A stretch of 6,861 nucleotides of DNA, taken from NCBI GenBank assembly GCA_964638815.1, contig CAZXBB010000172.1, positions 1 to 6,861 of the forward strand. The letters run 5' to 3'. A program made the translations under genes and the position numbers. Under the pieces are notes generated by a model. That model searched no databases, was not told the origin of the DNA, and was given only the letters and a program-made list of their open reading frames with translations. Numbering within the stretch: position 1 is the first letter of the stretch; the number at the start of each line of letters is the position of its first letter. Positions 1 through 5,854 of the stretch are shown in pieces. The stretch is from CAZXBB01 sp964638815. Its GTDB lineage: Bacteria; Planctomycetota; Phycisphaerae; Phycisphaerales; SM1A02.

Positions 1-37
1 GACCGTGCTTTCACCGCTGGTCCCGGCATCACGACGT

Positions 38-595
38 ATGGACCCGACAATGACCTCCGACATCACGAACGCCGATGAGCTCCTGAATGCAGGCGACATC
101 GGCCGCTGTGAGCTCATCCGAGGCGAGCTGGTCATGGTGACGCCGGCGGGCGGCGAGCACGGACGCATCACGATGGAGATCGGAGCGCGGATCGCGGTGC
201 ACGCCCGCGAGAGGAATCTCGGGGTGGTGTACGCCGCCGAAACGGGATTCGTGATCGAGACGGATCCGGATACGGTGCGGGCGCCGGACTGCGCGTTCAT
301 TGCGAAGGACCGTGTCCCACCGCGAGCGAAACGCGGCTTCGTGCGGGTCGTTCCCGACCTCGTCGTCGAGACGGTGTCGCCCGACGACACTGCCAGCGCG
401 GTGCTCGACAAGGTGCAGCAGTGGCTCGGCGCCGGATGTCGGCTCGTGTGGGTGGTCGAGCCCGAGACGCGGACGGTGACGGTCTGTCGGCCGGGCGGCG
501 CGGCGCGCGTGCTGCCGGAGGACGAATCGCTTGACGGGGAGGACGTGCTGCCGGGGTTCAGTCTGCACGTTGACGCGTTGTTCGGCCCCGCTTGA
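38..595 (+). CDS. Uma2 family (DUF820) PD-(D/E)xK nuclease-fold protein
   Basis: The 185-residue product has the Uma2 layout: an N-terminal ADELL...RCELIRGEL segment (about residues 12-31), a central APDCAFIAKDRVP stretch, then PDLVVETVSP and a DKVQQWLGAG...VWVVEP C-terminal part. The PD-(D/E)xK-type residues would be D84, the E111-x-V113 pair and K125, so the fold core looks intact and the length is normal for the family. Members are widespread, multicopy and mostly uncharacterised in cyanobacteria and planctomycetes; nuclease activity is inferred from fold, not shown here. The start is uncertain: ATG at 38, ATG at 50 and GTG at 5 are all in frame, none has a strong ribosome site, and the frame stays open to the left edge, so the gene could begin outside the window. 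The gene stops just where the pseudogene relic begins. Confidence 0.82.
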   Translation: MDPTMTSDITNADELLNAGDIGRCELIRGELVMVTPAGGEHGRITMEIGARIAVHARERNLGVVYAAETGFVIETDPDTVRAPDCAFIAKDRVPPRAKRGFVRVVPDLVVETVSPDDTASAVLDKVQQWLGAGCRLVWVVEPETRTVTVCRPGGAARVLPEDESLDGEDVLPGFSLHVDALFGPA

Positions 596-836
596 GGACG
601 CGGCGGTCCGCGGCGGTTCGCGGCCGCACGATATTCAGCATCATCGAGTCGGCAACGGGATGGGAGGCGGATCTGATCGTCCGCAAGTCTCGCCCGTACG
701 GTGAGCGCGCGTTCGACCGCCGCGTCGCCGTGGCGGCCCTTGGCCCGGACGCGCGCGTCCCTGCGACGATGGGCGGCGGAACCGCGCGTGTCCGAGACGC
801 TTGAGCCAGGCGGACGAGCGGCAGGGCCCCGGATGA
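592..836 (+). pseudogene. Relic of a nucleotidyltransferase-like (AbiEii-type hypothetical) protein
   Basis: Two reading frames together resemble one common bacterial family of about 150-200 residues, often annotated as hypothetical or AbiEii-like nucleotidyltransferase. In the first frame (592-804) AVRGRTIFSIIESATGW is followed by EADLIVRKSRPYGERAFDRR and then LGPDARVPAT, matching the family pattern of 'A-x-R-x-x-x-F-N-V-I-x-x-x-x-G-W-K-x-D-L-x-x-R-K-x-R-P-F'. In a second frame (about 752-836) ASLRRWAAEPRVSETLE matches the usual C-terminal end 'YLRRWAAELGVxDLLER'. Missing are the N-terminal nucleotidyltransferase half, which would sit where the Uma2 gene now ends, and the central 'ATPEDVILAKLEWAK...' block of roughly 40-50 residues. 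The two segments overlap at about 751-775, so an internal deletion with a frame change is the simplest explanation. Family assignment is from memory of the motif pattern and no search was run. An intact 70-residue gene starting at TTG 592 is less likely. Confidence 0.55.
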
Positions 837-894
837 GCGATTTCTGCCCGAATCTGGCAGGAGGTTCCCGCGCCTTGCGCCACTCCGCGTGGGT

Positions 895-912
895 TACAAT
901 CCGTCCAAGGAG
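895..912 (+). promoter_or_regulatory. TACAAT -10-like box and AAGGAG ribosome site of the dockerin gene
   Basis: TACAAT at 895-900 matches the sigma-70 -10 consensus in five of six positions. AAGGAG at 907-912 lies 7 bases before ATG 920 and decides that start over the longer upstream open frame. No well-spaced -35 is present; the nearest TTG-type hexamer, TTGCGC at 875-880, gives only a 14-base spacer. If the -10 is used, the 5' leader would be about 13 bases. Confidence 0.5.
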
Positions 913-919
913 TCCACCG

Positions 920-1741
920 ATGTCCCGATCCCGCGTCATTGCCGCCGTCCTCGCCGTTTCGTTCTGCGTCACCTCGACCTGGGCCGGTCCCTGCGAATGC
1001 CCCGCCGACGCCGACGGCAGCGGCGCCATCGACTTTCAGGACATTCTCCTCGTACTCGCCGACTGGGGTCCGTGCGCGGGCTGTCCCGGCGACGTGGACG
1101 GGAACGGCGTCGTGGACTTCCAGGATCTCCTCGACGTGCTCGGCGCGTGGGGGCCGTGCGTCTTCGACTACGAGCCGCTGCGTGCGGACGCCGAGGCGGA
1201 GCAGATCGGGCTCGAGATGATCGGCGCCGGCGGGCCGCTCCGCGTGCCGGACGATGTCTACGACCGGGTCGCGCGCGATCTCGGGCTCATCCGCACGGCG
1301 GAGCCGACGCTCGCCGGCGAGACGCATTCGCCGGCGTGGGTGCCCGAGGATCTGATCGTCAAGAAGTTCCCGGAGGTGCCGCCGGACGACTACGACGCGC
1401 TCAACGCGTGTCTCCAGCTCGTCCTCGAGAATCACCTCTTCGGCGACTGGTACGTGCTGACGTTCGCCGGCCCGCTGAACGCGCCGGCGCTCGTAGAGGT
1501 ATACACCGCGCTCGACTCGATCGAGTTCGCCGAGCCGAACGGGATCTTCGGCGGGCAGAACTTCTGGCGTCCCACCGACCTCGGCGGCGGCACGTGGCGG
1601 TGGAACGTGGACGACGGGTACTGCGACTGCTTCGACGGCTGCGACTGCCATCGTCTCTTCGTCTTTGAGGTTGATGCGGACGGGAACGTGGAACTGCTTT
1701 CGTTCGAGGAGATCTTCGGCCTCTGCTGCTCGGGCGGGTAG
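920..1741 (+). CDS. Secreted protein with two N-terminal dockerin-type calcium repeats
   Basis: The 273-residue product starts with a signal peptide (MSRSR, then a hydrophobic stretch ending near TSTWAG, residues 1-23). Two dockerin-like repeats follow at about 27-52 and 55-80. Their calcium loops, DADGSGAIDFQD (D30, D32, S34, D38, D41) and DVDGNGVVDFQD (D58, D60, N62, D66, D69), carry the normal ligands, and each ends in a W-G-P-C motif. The remainder (81-273) has no domain I can name with certainty. Its LDSIEFAEPN (199-208) resembles the end of subtilase prodomains, and DGYCDCFDGCDCHR (232-245) followed by a FxVDxDGNVxLLS strand resembles the recurring 'GWGDCPxGCxxxHYW' motif of secreted bacterial proteins. 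Twelve cysteines in the mature part suggest disulfides. ATG 920 is chosen for its AAGGAG and the signal peptide. The HD-GYP gene follows after 4 bases. Function is unknown; calcium-dependent surface or matrix binding is an inference. Confidence 0.85.
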   Translation: MSRSRVIAAVLAVSFCVTSTWAGPCECPADADGSGAIDFQDILLVLADWGPCAGCPGDVDGNGVVDFQDLLDVLGAWGPCVFDYEPLRADAEAEQIGLEMIGAGGPLRVPDDVYDRVARDLGLIRTAEPTLAGETHSPAWVPEDLIVKKFPEVPPDDYDALNACLQLVLENHLFGDWYVLTFAGPLNAPALVEVYTALDSIEFAEPNGIFGGQNFWRPTDLGGGTWRWNVDDGYCDCFDGCDCHRLFVFEVDADGNVELLSFEEIFGLCCSGG

Positions 1742-1745
1742 CCGC

Positions 1746-2402
1746 GTGACACCGGACATCGTCCAGGCCTTCGTCCGCGCGATCGAGCTCAAGGATGCGA
1801 GCACGGCCGCGCACACGTGGCGCGTCGTGCTCTACGCCCGGGCGCTCGCCGAGCGGCTCGGGGTGTCCGCCGACGAGCTGCGCCGCATCACGCACGCGGC
1901 GGCGCTCCACGACCTCGGCAAGGTGGACATCCCGGGGCGGATCCTCCGCAAGCCGGGCCCGCTCACCGACGAGGAGTTCGAGATCGTCAAGTCGCACACG
2001 ACGCTCGGACACGAGCGTCTGCTGCGCATGGGCGAGGACGACCCGATCCTGCTCGAGCTCGTCCGCCACCACCACGAGCGGTGGGACGGGCGCGGCTACC
2101 CCGACGGTCTCGCCGGCGAGGACATCGCCCTCGGGCCACGGCTCTTCGCCGTCATCGACTCGTTCGACGCGCTCACGAGCATCCGGCCGTACCGGAAGGA
2201 CGTTGGGGCCGACGCCGCCGATCGCGCCCTCGCCGAGATCGACGCCGGCGCGGAGACGCGCTACTGGACCGAGGCCGTGCGTCTCTTTCGCGAGCTCTAC
2301 CAGGACGGCGGCGTGACGTGGATCCTCCATTACTTCAACGACGACATGCACGATCCCGTCCGCGCGATCGCCGACATCGAGCACCTTGCCGGTCTGGATT
2401 GA
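1746..2402 (+). CDS. Stand-alone HD-GYP-type phosphohydrolase
   Basis: The 218-residue protein is almost entirely an HD-GYP domain, the class that hydrolyses cyclic-di-GMP or related dinucleotides in the cytoplasm. Visible signatures are H23 (AAHTW), the HD pair H55-D56 in HDLGK, H84 in KSHTTLGH, the H108-H109 region in RHHHERWDGRGYPDGL with an intact GYP at 117-119, D138 in IDSFDALTS, and RPYRK at 147-151. It has no receiver, PAS or membrane segment. The last about 50 residues (GAETRYWTEAVRLF... to the end) differ from the usual 'GTxFDPxxV' ending and finish in an acidic tail. GTG 1746 is chosen because it lies 4 bases after the dockerin stop and begins TPDIVQAFVRAIELKD, a natural N-terminal helix; no good Shine-Dalgarno is seen, so translation probably depends on coupling to the gene before it. 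Activity and substrate are inferred from the motifs. Confidence 0.9.
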   Translation: MTPDIVQAFVRAIELKDASTAAHTWRVVLYARALAERLGVSADELRRITHAAALHDLGKVDIPGRILRKPGPLTDEEFEIVKSHTTLGHERLLRMGEDDPILLELVRHHHERWDGRGYPDGLAGEDIALGPRLFAVIDSFDALTSIRPYRKDVGADAADRALAEIDAGAETRYWTEAVRLFRELYQDGGVTWILHYFNDDMHDPVRAIADIEHLAGLD

Positions 2403-2434
2403 CACGTCCTGCCGGACGCGGCGGGAACCGGCGG

Positions 2435-3592
2435 CTACTGGCCGATCACGTCGCGCCCCCGAATGCCGTCCGTCGTGAGGATGTGAAAGCTCGTCTGCGC
2501 CTGGTCGTAGCCGTATGCGCTCAGGTAGCCGTCCAGGCCCCACGGCGTGTCGTGACTCCAGAGGCCCCACTCCTCGTCGCGCGTCTGCTGACGCATCGCA
2601 CCGTCGGCGCGCATGGCGCCGCGCACGCCCACGGTCTCGACGTGCCCGTCGTAGAAGAGCGTCGCCGGGTTCGACTCCCACGCGTGGTTGAAGTAGTACG
2701 GCTCGCAGCCCGAGTACGTGCCGTCGGTGAAGCCGGGGTTGCAGTCCGCCCCGGCGTTCTGGAGCCAGTGATGCTCGAGGACGTGCGTCTTGAGCGCGGG
2801 GTACAGGCACTGCGAGAACGAGGGCGATCGGAATCCGCCCGGCATGCTCCACGGGTCCGTGAACCCGTTTGCCGTCGGGTCGTTCTCGTCGTTGTGGCCA
2901 AGCACGCCCGGGTTGAACATCCCGGCGGGGCTCGTGCAGTAGCTCGACCACGCGGGGTTGCCGTTGCCCCAGATCACCCGCGCGTTCGGGCAGTACTGGT
3001 CGGGGCTGTCGAAGCACACGTCCGCCGCGTCGATGACGATCCCGTCCTTCGGCGCGTAGAAGACGGGGTCGTAGAATCGCGAGCTGACGTACTGGCTGAA
3101 GTTGAGCGCGTTCGGAAGCCGGAACGAGCCGAAGTACTCGGTCGTCGACGGGTTCTCGAACACGATGGGCAGCGTGAGGCTGCAGTTGCCCACGCGGCCC
3201 TGGTCGCACTTGTACGCGAACATCCGGTACTCGCCGGTCTCGAAGCGGAACCCGTAGCCCAGGTAGATCGGCGGGTGGTTGCCCGGGTCGTTGATGCCGC
3301 CGCCGCTGCCGTGGCTCTGTGCGTAGTTGTCGAACGCAGTGTTCACGCTGTTCCCGTACGACGCGATCGTGTCGATGACCGCGGTGTACTGGCGGTTGTT
3401 CCACGCCGCGCCGTAGCTGGCGTGCGCGGTGCCGATGTTCCGCAGGTTCGCCAGCGAGAGCGTGACCTGCGACTGGTCCCGCGCCTTGCCGATCGCCGGC
3501 AGAAGGATGCCGACAAGCAACGCGATGATCGACACCACGACGAGGAGCTCGATGATCGTGAAAGCGCGTGACGTCCGGTCGGTCGTTGGCAT
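2435..3592 (-). CDS. Prepilin-type N-terminal cleavage/methylation (type II pseudopilin-like) protein
   Basis: The 385-residue product opens with MPTTDRTSRAFTIIELLVVV, a class III (type IV pilin-like) leader. The expected prepilin peptidase cut is between A10 and F11, with the conserved glutamate at +5 (E15), followed by one hydrophobic helix to about residue 34 (SIIALLVGILLPAIGKARDQ). The rest is a large exported domain with eight cysteines (C129, C137, C193, C201, C219, C262, C284, C296). A NHAWESNPATLFYDGHVET segment resembles the C-terminal 'H-x9-DG' signature of planctomycete DUF1559-like proteins, but the spacing here is 11 (H303 to D315). These proteins are very abundant in planctomycetes and have mostly unknown roles; some may act as pseudopilins or envelope proteins. 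The start is set by ATG 3592 with GGAG (3604-3601) 8 bases upstream. The gene is convergent with the HD-GYP gene (32-base gap) and divergent from the M14 genes. Confidence 0.9.
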   Translation of the reverse strand: MPTTDRTSRAFTIIELLVVVSIIALLVGILLPAIGKARDQSQVTLSLANLRNIGTAHASYGAAWNNRQYTAVIDTIASYGNSVNTAFDNYAQSHGSGGGINDPGNHPPIYLGYGFRFETGEYRMFAYKCDQGRVGNCSLTLPIVFENPSTTEYFGSFRLPNALNFSQYVSSRFYDPVFYAPKDGIVIDAADVCFDSPDQYCPNARVIWGNGNPAWSSYCTSPAGMFNPGVLGHNDENDPTANGFTDPWSMPGGFRSPSFSQCLYPALKTHVLEHHWLQNAGADCNPGFTDGTYSGCEPYYFNHAWESNPATLFYDGHVETVGVRGAMRADGAMRQQTRDEEWGLWSHDTPWGLDGYLSAYGYDQAQTSFHILTTDGIRGRDVIGQ

Positions 3593-3600
3593 GACTGGTG

Positions 3601-3618
3601 CTCCGTGCCGCCAGCATA
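3601..3618 (-). promoter_or_regulatory. Candidate -10 box (TATGCT) and GGAG ribosome site of the pilin-like gene
   Basis: Read on the minus strand, TATGCT (3618-3613) matches the -10 consensus at four of six positions and GGAG (3604-3601) sits 8 bases before ATG 3592. The only hexamer at a suitable -35 distance, TTCTGC (3641-3636, 17-base spacer), is a poor match. The ribosome site is reasonable; the promoter is tentative. Confidence 0.35.
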
Positions 3619-3700
3619 ACCGCCCGCGGGCCGTCGCAGAAGCGGCGATCCCGCGATCCTCACGGTCCGGGGGGGAGCGGCGTCGGCGAAGGCGTCGGTC

Positions 3701-3772
3701 GATGCGGTCGATGCGGGCGATGCGGTCGATGCGGTCGATGCGGGCGATGCGGTCGATGCGGGCGATGCGGGG
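3701..3772 (+). repeat. Tandem array of eight 9-base units, GATGCGG(T/G)C
   Basis: Eight back-to-back units alternate between GATGCGGTC and GATGCGGGC in the order T, G, T, T, G, T, G, then a final GATGCGGGG. A further degenerate unit (GCGTCGGTC) precedes them at 3692-3700. The array lies in the divergent intergenic region, starting about 110 bases upstream of the pilin-like gene start and ending about 130 bases before the M14 start. Because 9 is a multiple of 3 it yields open frames of repeating tripeptides in several frames, but none has a ribosome site or a recognisable protein. It is probably a slippage-prone minisatellite. Confidence 0.95.
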
Positions 3773-3790
3773 GCGCCGGACGGCTGCGCC

Positions 3791-3825
3791 GACCCGACCC
3801 GACCCGACCCGACCCGACCCGACCC
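3791..3825. repeat. Seven tandem GACCC units; G-quadruplex-type motif on the minus strand
   Basis: Seven exact GACCC copies are followed by CAGATT. On the minus strand this reads as repeated GGGTC, giving seven runs of three guanines separated by two bases, which satisfies the standard G3-N1-7 quadruplex pattern. It ends 24 bases before the TTGACG -35-like box of the M14 operon, and the G-rich strand is the template strand of that operon. The repeat is directly visible; structure formation in the cell is inferred. Confidence 0.95.
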
Positions 3826-3849
3826 AGATTCGCGCGACCGGTCGATCCA

Positions 3850-3895
3850 TTGACGTTCGTCCCCGCGCCGCTACGCTGAATCGTTGCCAAGGAGG
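3850..3895 (+). promoter_or_regulatory. Candidate promoter and AAGGAGG ribosome site of the M14 operon
   Basis: TTGACG (3850-3855) matches the -35 consensus in five of six positions, and a 16-base spacer leads to TACGCT (3872-3877), a weaker -10 (three of six, with the key T, A and final T kept). A near-perfect AAGGAGG at 3889-3895 lies 6 bases before GTG 3902 and fixes that start. The leader would be only about 18 bases. Confidence 0.5.
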
Positions 3896-3901
3896 ATCCC
3901 G

Positions 3902-5854
3902 GTGCAAACACGCCGTCGCATCGCGCTCGCATCGCTCGCATCGCTCGCATCGCTCGTCATCGGTGCGCCGGCGCTTGCCGCCGACTATCCCACGTACGAC
4001 GAGCTGACGAAGAGCCTTCGCGCGCTCGCCGCGGCGCACCGCGGCGTCTGTCAACTGGAGCCCATCGGCACCAGCCGCGAGGGTCGGGTCGTCCACGCGC
4101 TGCGTCTCGCGGCGCCGGGCGACGTCGATCCGGACGCGCGGCCGGCGCTGCTCATCGTCGCGAACCTCGACGGCGACCGCCTCGTCGGCAGCGCCGTGGC
4201 GCTCGAGGTGGCCGAGACCATCCTCACCCGCCACGCCGAGGGCGGCGAGTCGGTGTCGTTCCTCGCGGACCGCACGCTCTACGTCATCCCCCGCGTCAAC
4301 CCCGACGGAGCGGAGCGCTACTTCGCGACGGTCCGGGACGAGCACGTGCGCAACCTGCGTCCCGACGACGCGGACCGCGACGGCGAGCAGGACGAGGACC
4401 CGCCGAACGATCTCGACGGCAACGGGCTCATCACCATGATGCGGGTGCCGAAGCCCGACGAGGCCGACATGATGGCGGACCCCGGCGAGCCCCGCCTCGA
4501 CGTCGCGCCCGACCGCGACAAGGGCGAGCGCGCGACCCACGTGCTCTACGTCGAGGGAATCGACGACGATGACGACGGCGCGTACAACGAGGACGCGATC
4601 GGCGGCGTCGATCTCAACGCGAACTTCATGCACGGCTACGAGGAGCACGCGGACGGCGCCGGCCCCCATTCCATCTCCGAGCCCGAGAGCCGCGCGCTGA
4701 TCGACTTCGTGCTCGCGCGGCAGAACATCGCGGTCGTCGTGACCTACGGGCGTCACGACAACCTCTCGAAGCCCCCGGACGGCAAGGGCACGCTGCCGCC
4801 CGGCACGCCGAAGAACATCGATCCCGAGGACGTCGGTCTCTACAAGACCATCGGCGAGCGTTTCGTCGGGATCACCGGACTGAAGAACGTGCAGAGCGCC
4901 CCGATTGACGGGTCCTTTCACGCGTGGGCCTACGCACAGTTCGGCGTGCCGTCGTTCGCGACGCCGCTGTGGACGCGTCCGGAGCCGGCGAAGAAGCCCG
5001 AGGACGCGCCCGCGAAGAAGAAGGCCGGCGACGGCAACGGCGACGACGACGCGAAGGCCGCGGGCGACGGGGCGGAAGCCGACGAGGACGGCGGCCTCAC
5101 GCCCTCCGGTGTCGGCGACATCAGCCAGGAGACCCTCGACGAGCTGCTCGAAGCCGCCGAGGCCGCGGGCGTGGAGGTCACGGACGAGATGAAGACGCAG
5201 ATCACGCCGGAGCAGGCCGAGGCCTTCGCCCGGCAGTCGGGCGTCAAGATCCGGCGCGTGGGGCAGGGTGAGGGGGACGGCGCGCCGTCGAAGGGCGCGA
5301 AGGCCAAGGAGGAAGGCGCCTGGCTCGCCTACAGCGACGAGCAGCGCGACGGTGAGGGTTTCGTCGAGTGGACGCCGTTCGATCACCCGCAGCTCGGACC
5401 GGTCGAGATCGGCGGCTGGGCGCCGTACTTCAGGACCAATCCGCCCGCTGACGAGGTCCCCGCGATCGCGGAGAAGCAGGTCGAGTTCGTCCTCGATCTC
5501 GTCGGCCGCATGCCGAACGTGACGCTCAGCGCACCCGAGGTGACGCGTCTCGCGCCCGGCCTCTACGAGATCGAGACGGCGCTCGTCAACGACGGCTACC
5601 TGCCCGCCGGCACCGCCATGGCCGTGCGCAACCGCCGCGCGCGTCCGTACGTCGTGCGGCTGAGCGCGGCGAACGAGGACATCGTGGCGGGGCAGCGCGT
5701 GAACAAGGTCTGGTCCGTTCCGGGGTCCGGGGGGCGAAGCGAGTTCCGCTGGATCGTGCGGGCGCCCGACGGCAGCGATTTCGTCATCGAGGTCTACAGC
5801 GCGAAGTACGGCTCCTTCGAGCAGTCCGTTCGTCTCGAGGGAGGTGACCGATGA
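3902..5854 (+). CDS. Exported M14 carboxypeptidase-family protein, predicted inactive
   Basis: The 650-residue product has a Sec signal peptide (QTRRRIALASLASLASLVIG...ALAA, about 1-27) and an M14-like fold recognised from its collinearity with the next gene: YDELTKSLRALA, IGTSREGR, NPDG (133-136), a DLDGNGLITMM acidic loop, GGVDLNANF (234-242) and FGVPSFATPLW (347-357). All five expected M14 positions look substituted: the HxxE zinc pair is D90 and R93 in NLDGDR, the NRN arginine is A240, the third zinc histidine is V280, and the catalytic glutamate of a 'FTTELW' motif is P355. A charged low-complexity stretch interrupts the region after it (about 359-475), and a beta-rich C-terminal domain (about 540-650) follows. 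GTG 3902 is chosen over TTG 3884 because of AAGGAGG. It overlaps the next gene by 4 bases. A binding or regulatory role is inferred. Confidence 0.85.
   Translation: MQTRRRIALASLASLASLVIGAPALAADYPTYDELTKSLRALAAAHRGVCQLEPIGTSREGRVVHALRLAAPGDVDPDARPALLIVANLDGDRLVGSAVALEVAETILTRHAEGGESVSFLADRTLYVIPRVNPDGAERYFATVRDEHVRNLRPDDADRDGEQDEDPPNDLDGNGLITMMRVPKPDEADMMADPGEPRLDVAPDRDKGERATHVLYVEGIDDDDDGAYNEDAIGGVDLNANFMHGYEEHADGAGPHSISEPESRALIDFVLARQNIAVVVTYGRHDNLSKPPDGKGTLPPGTPKNIDPEDVGLYKTIGERFVGITGLKNVQSAPIDGSFHAWAYAQFGVPSFATPLWTRPEPAKKPEDAPAKKKAGDGNGDDDAKAAGDGAEADEDGGLTPSGVGDISQETLDELLEAAEAAGVEVTDEMKTQITPEQAEAFARQSGVKIRRVGQGEGDGAPSKGAKAKEEGAWLAYSDEQRDGEGFVEWTPFDHPQLGPVEIGGWAPYFRTNPPADEVPAIAEKQVEFVLDLVGRMPNVTLSAPEVTRLAPGLYEIETALVNDGYLPAGTAMAVRNRRARPYVVRLSAANEDIVAGQRVNKVWSVPGSGGRSEFRWIVRAPDGSDFVIEVYSAKYGSFEQSVRLEGGDR
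3925..3951 (+). repeat. Three exact 9-base repeats inside the signal peptide
   Basis: GCTCGCATC occurs three times in a row and encodes the Leu-Ala-Ser steps of the ASLASLASL hydrophobic core. Its reverse complement, GATGCGAGC, differs from the intergenic 9-base unit GATGCGGGC by one base. Confidence 0.9.
5840..5847 (+). promoter_or_regulatory. GGAGGTGA ribosome site inside the end of the upstream M14 gene
   Basis: GGAGGTGA is fully complementary to the anti-Shine-Dalgarno end of 16S rRNA and ends 3 bases before ATG 5851 (GGAGG ends 6 bases before). It lies within the last codons of the previous gene, so the second M14 protein can be started independently or through the ATGA overlap. Confidence 0.75.

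Noticed and set aside
701..919. An upstream in-frame extension of the dockerin gene from GTG 701.
   Set aside because: It would place 73 Arg-rich residues before a good signal peptide and ignore the AAGGAG at 907-912. Part of it is the C-terminal frame of the pseudogene relic.
2403..2434. Possible bidirectional terminator between the convergent HD-GYP and pilin-like genes (GCCGG 2411-2415 with CCGGC 2428-2432; also GTCC 2406-2409 with GGAC 2414-2417).
   Set aside because: Stems are only 4-5 bases, the first has a 12-base loop, and there is no T-run on either strand. Such pairings are frequent at this GC content.
1817..3571. A 584-codon plus-strand open frame.
   Set aside because: It crosses the HD-GYP gene in a wrong frame and then runs antisense to the pilin-like gene. 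It is Arg/Ala-rich with no domain or ribosome site.
1401..3617. A 738-codon minus-strand open frame.
   Set aside because: Its composition is His/Arg/Pro/Gly-rich as expected for out-of-frame GC-rich DNA, and it overlaps two well-supported genes.
3692..3825. Tandem repeats considered as a CRISPR array or origin iterons.
   Set aside because: Units of 9 and 5 bases have no spacers and no cas genes, and no AT-rich unwinding segment or DnaA-box series was seen nearby.
3593..5386. The minus-strand frame of the pilin-like gene stays open for about 598 codons upstream of ATG 3592.
   Set aside because: The extension runs antisense through the M14 gene and the repeat arrays, contains repeated Arg-Ile-Asp and Arg-Val-Gly runs, and would bury the prepilin leader, which must be N-terminal. 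It is a high-GC shadow.
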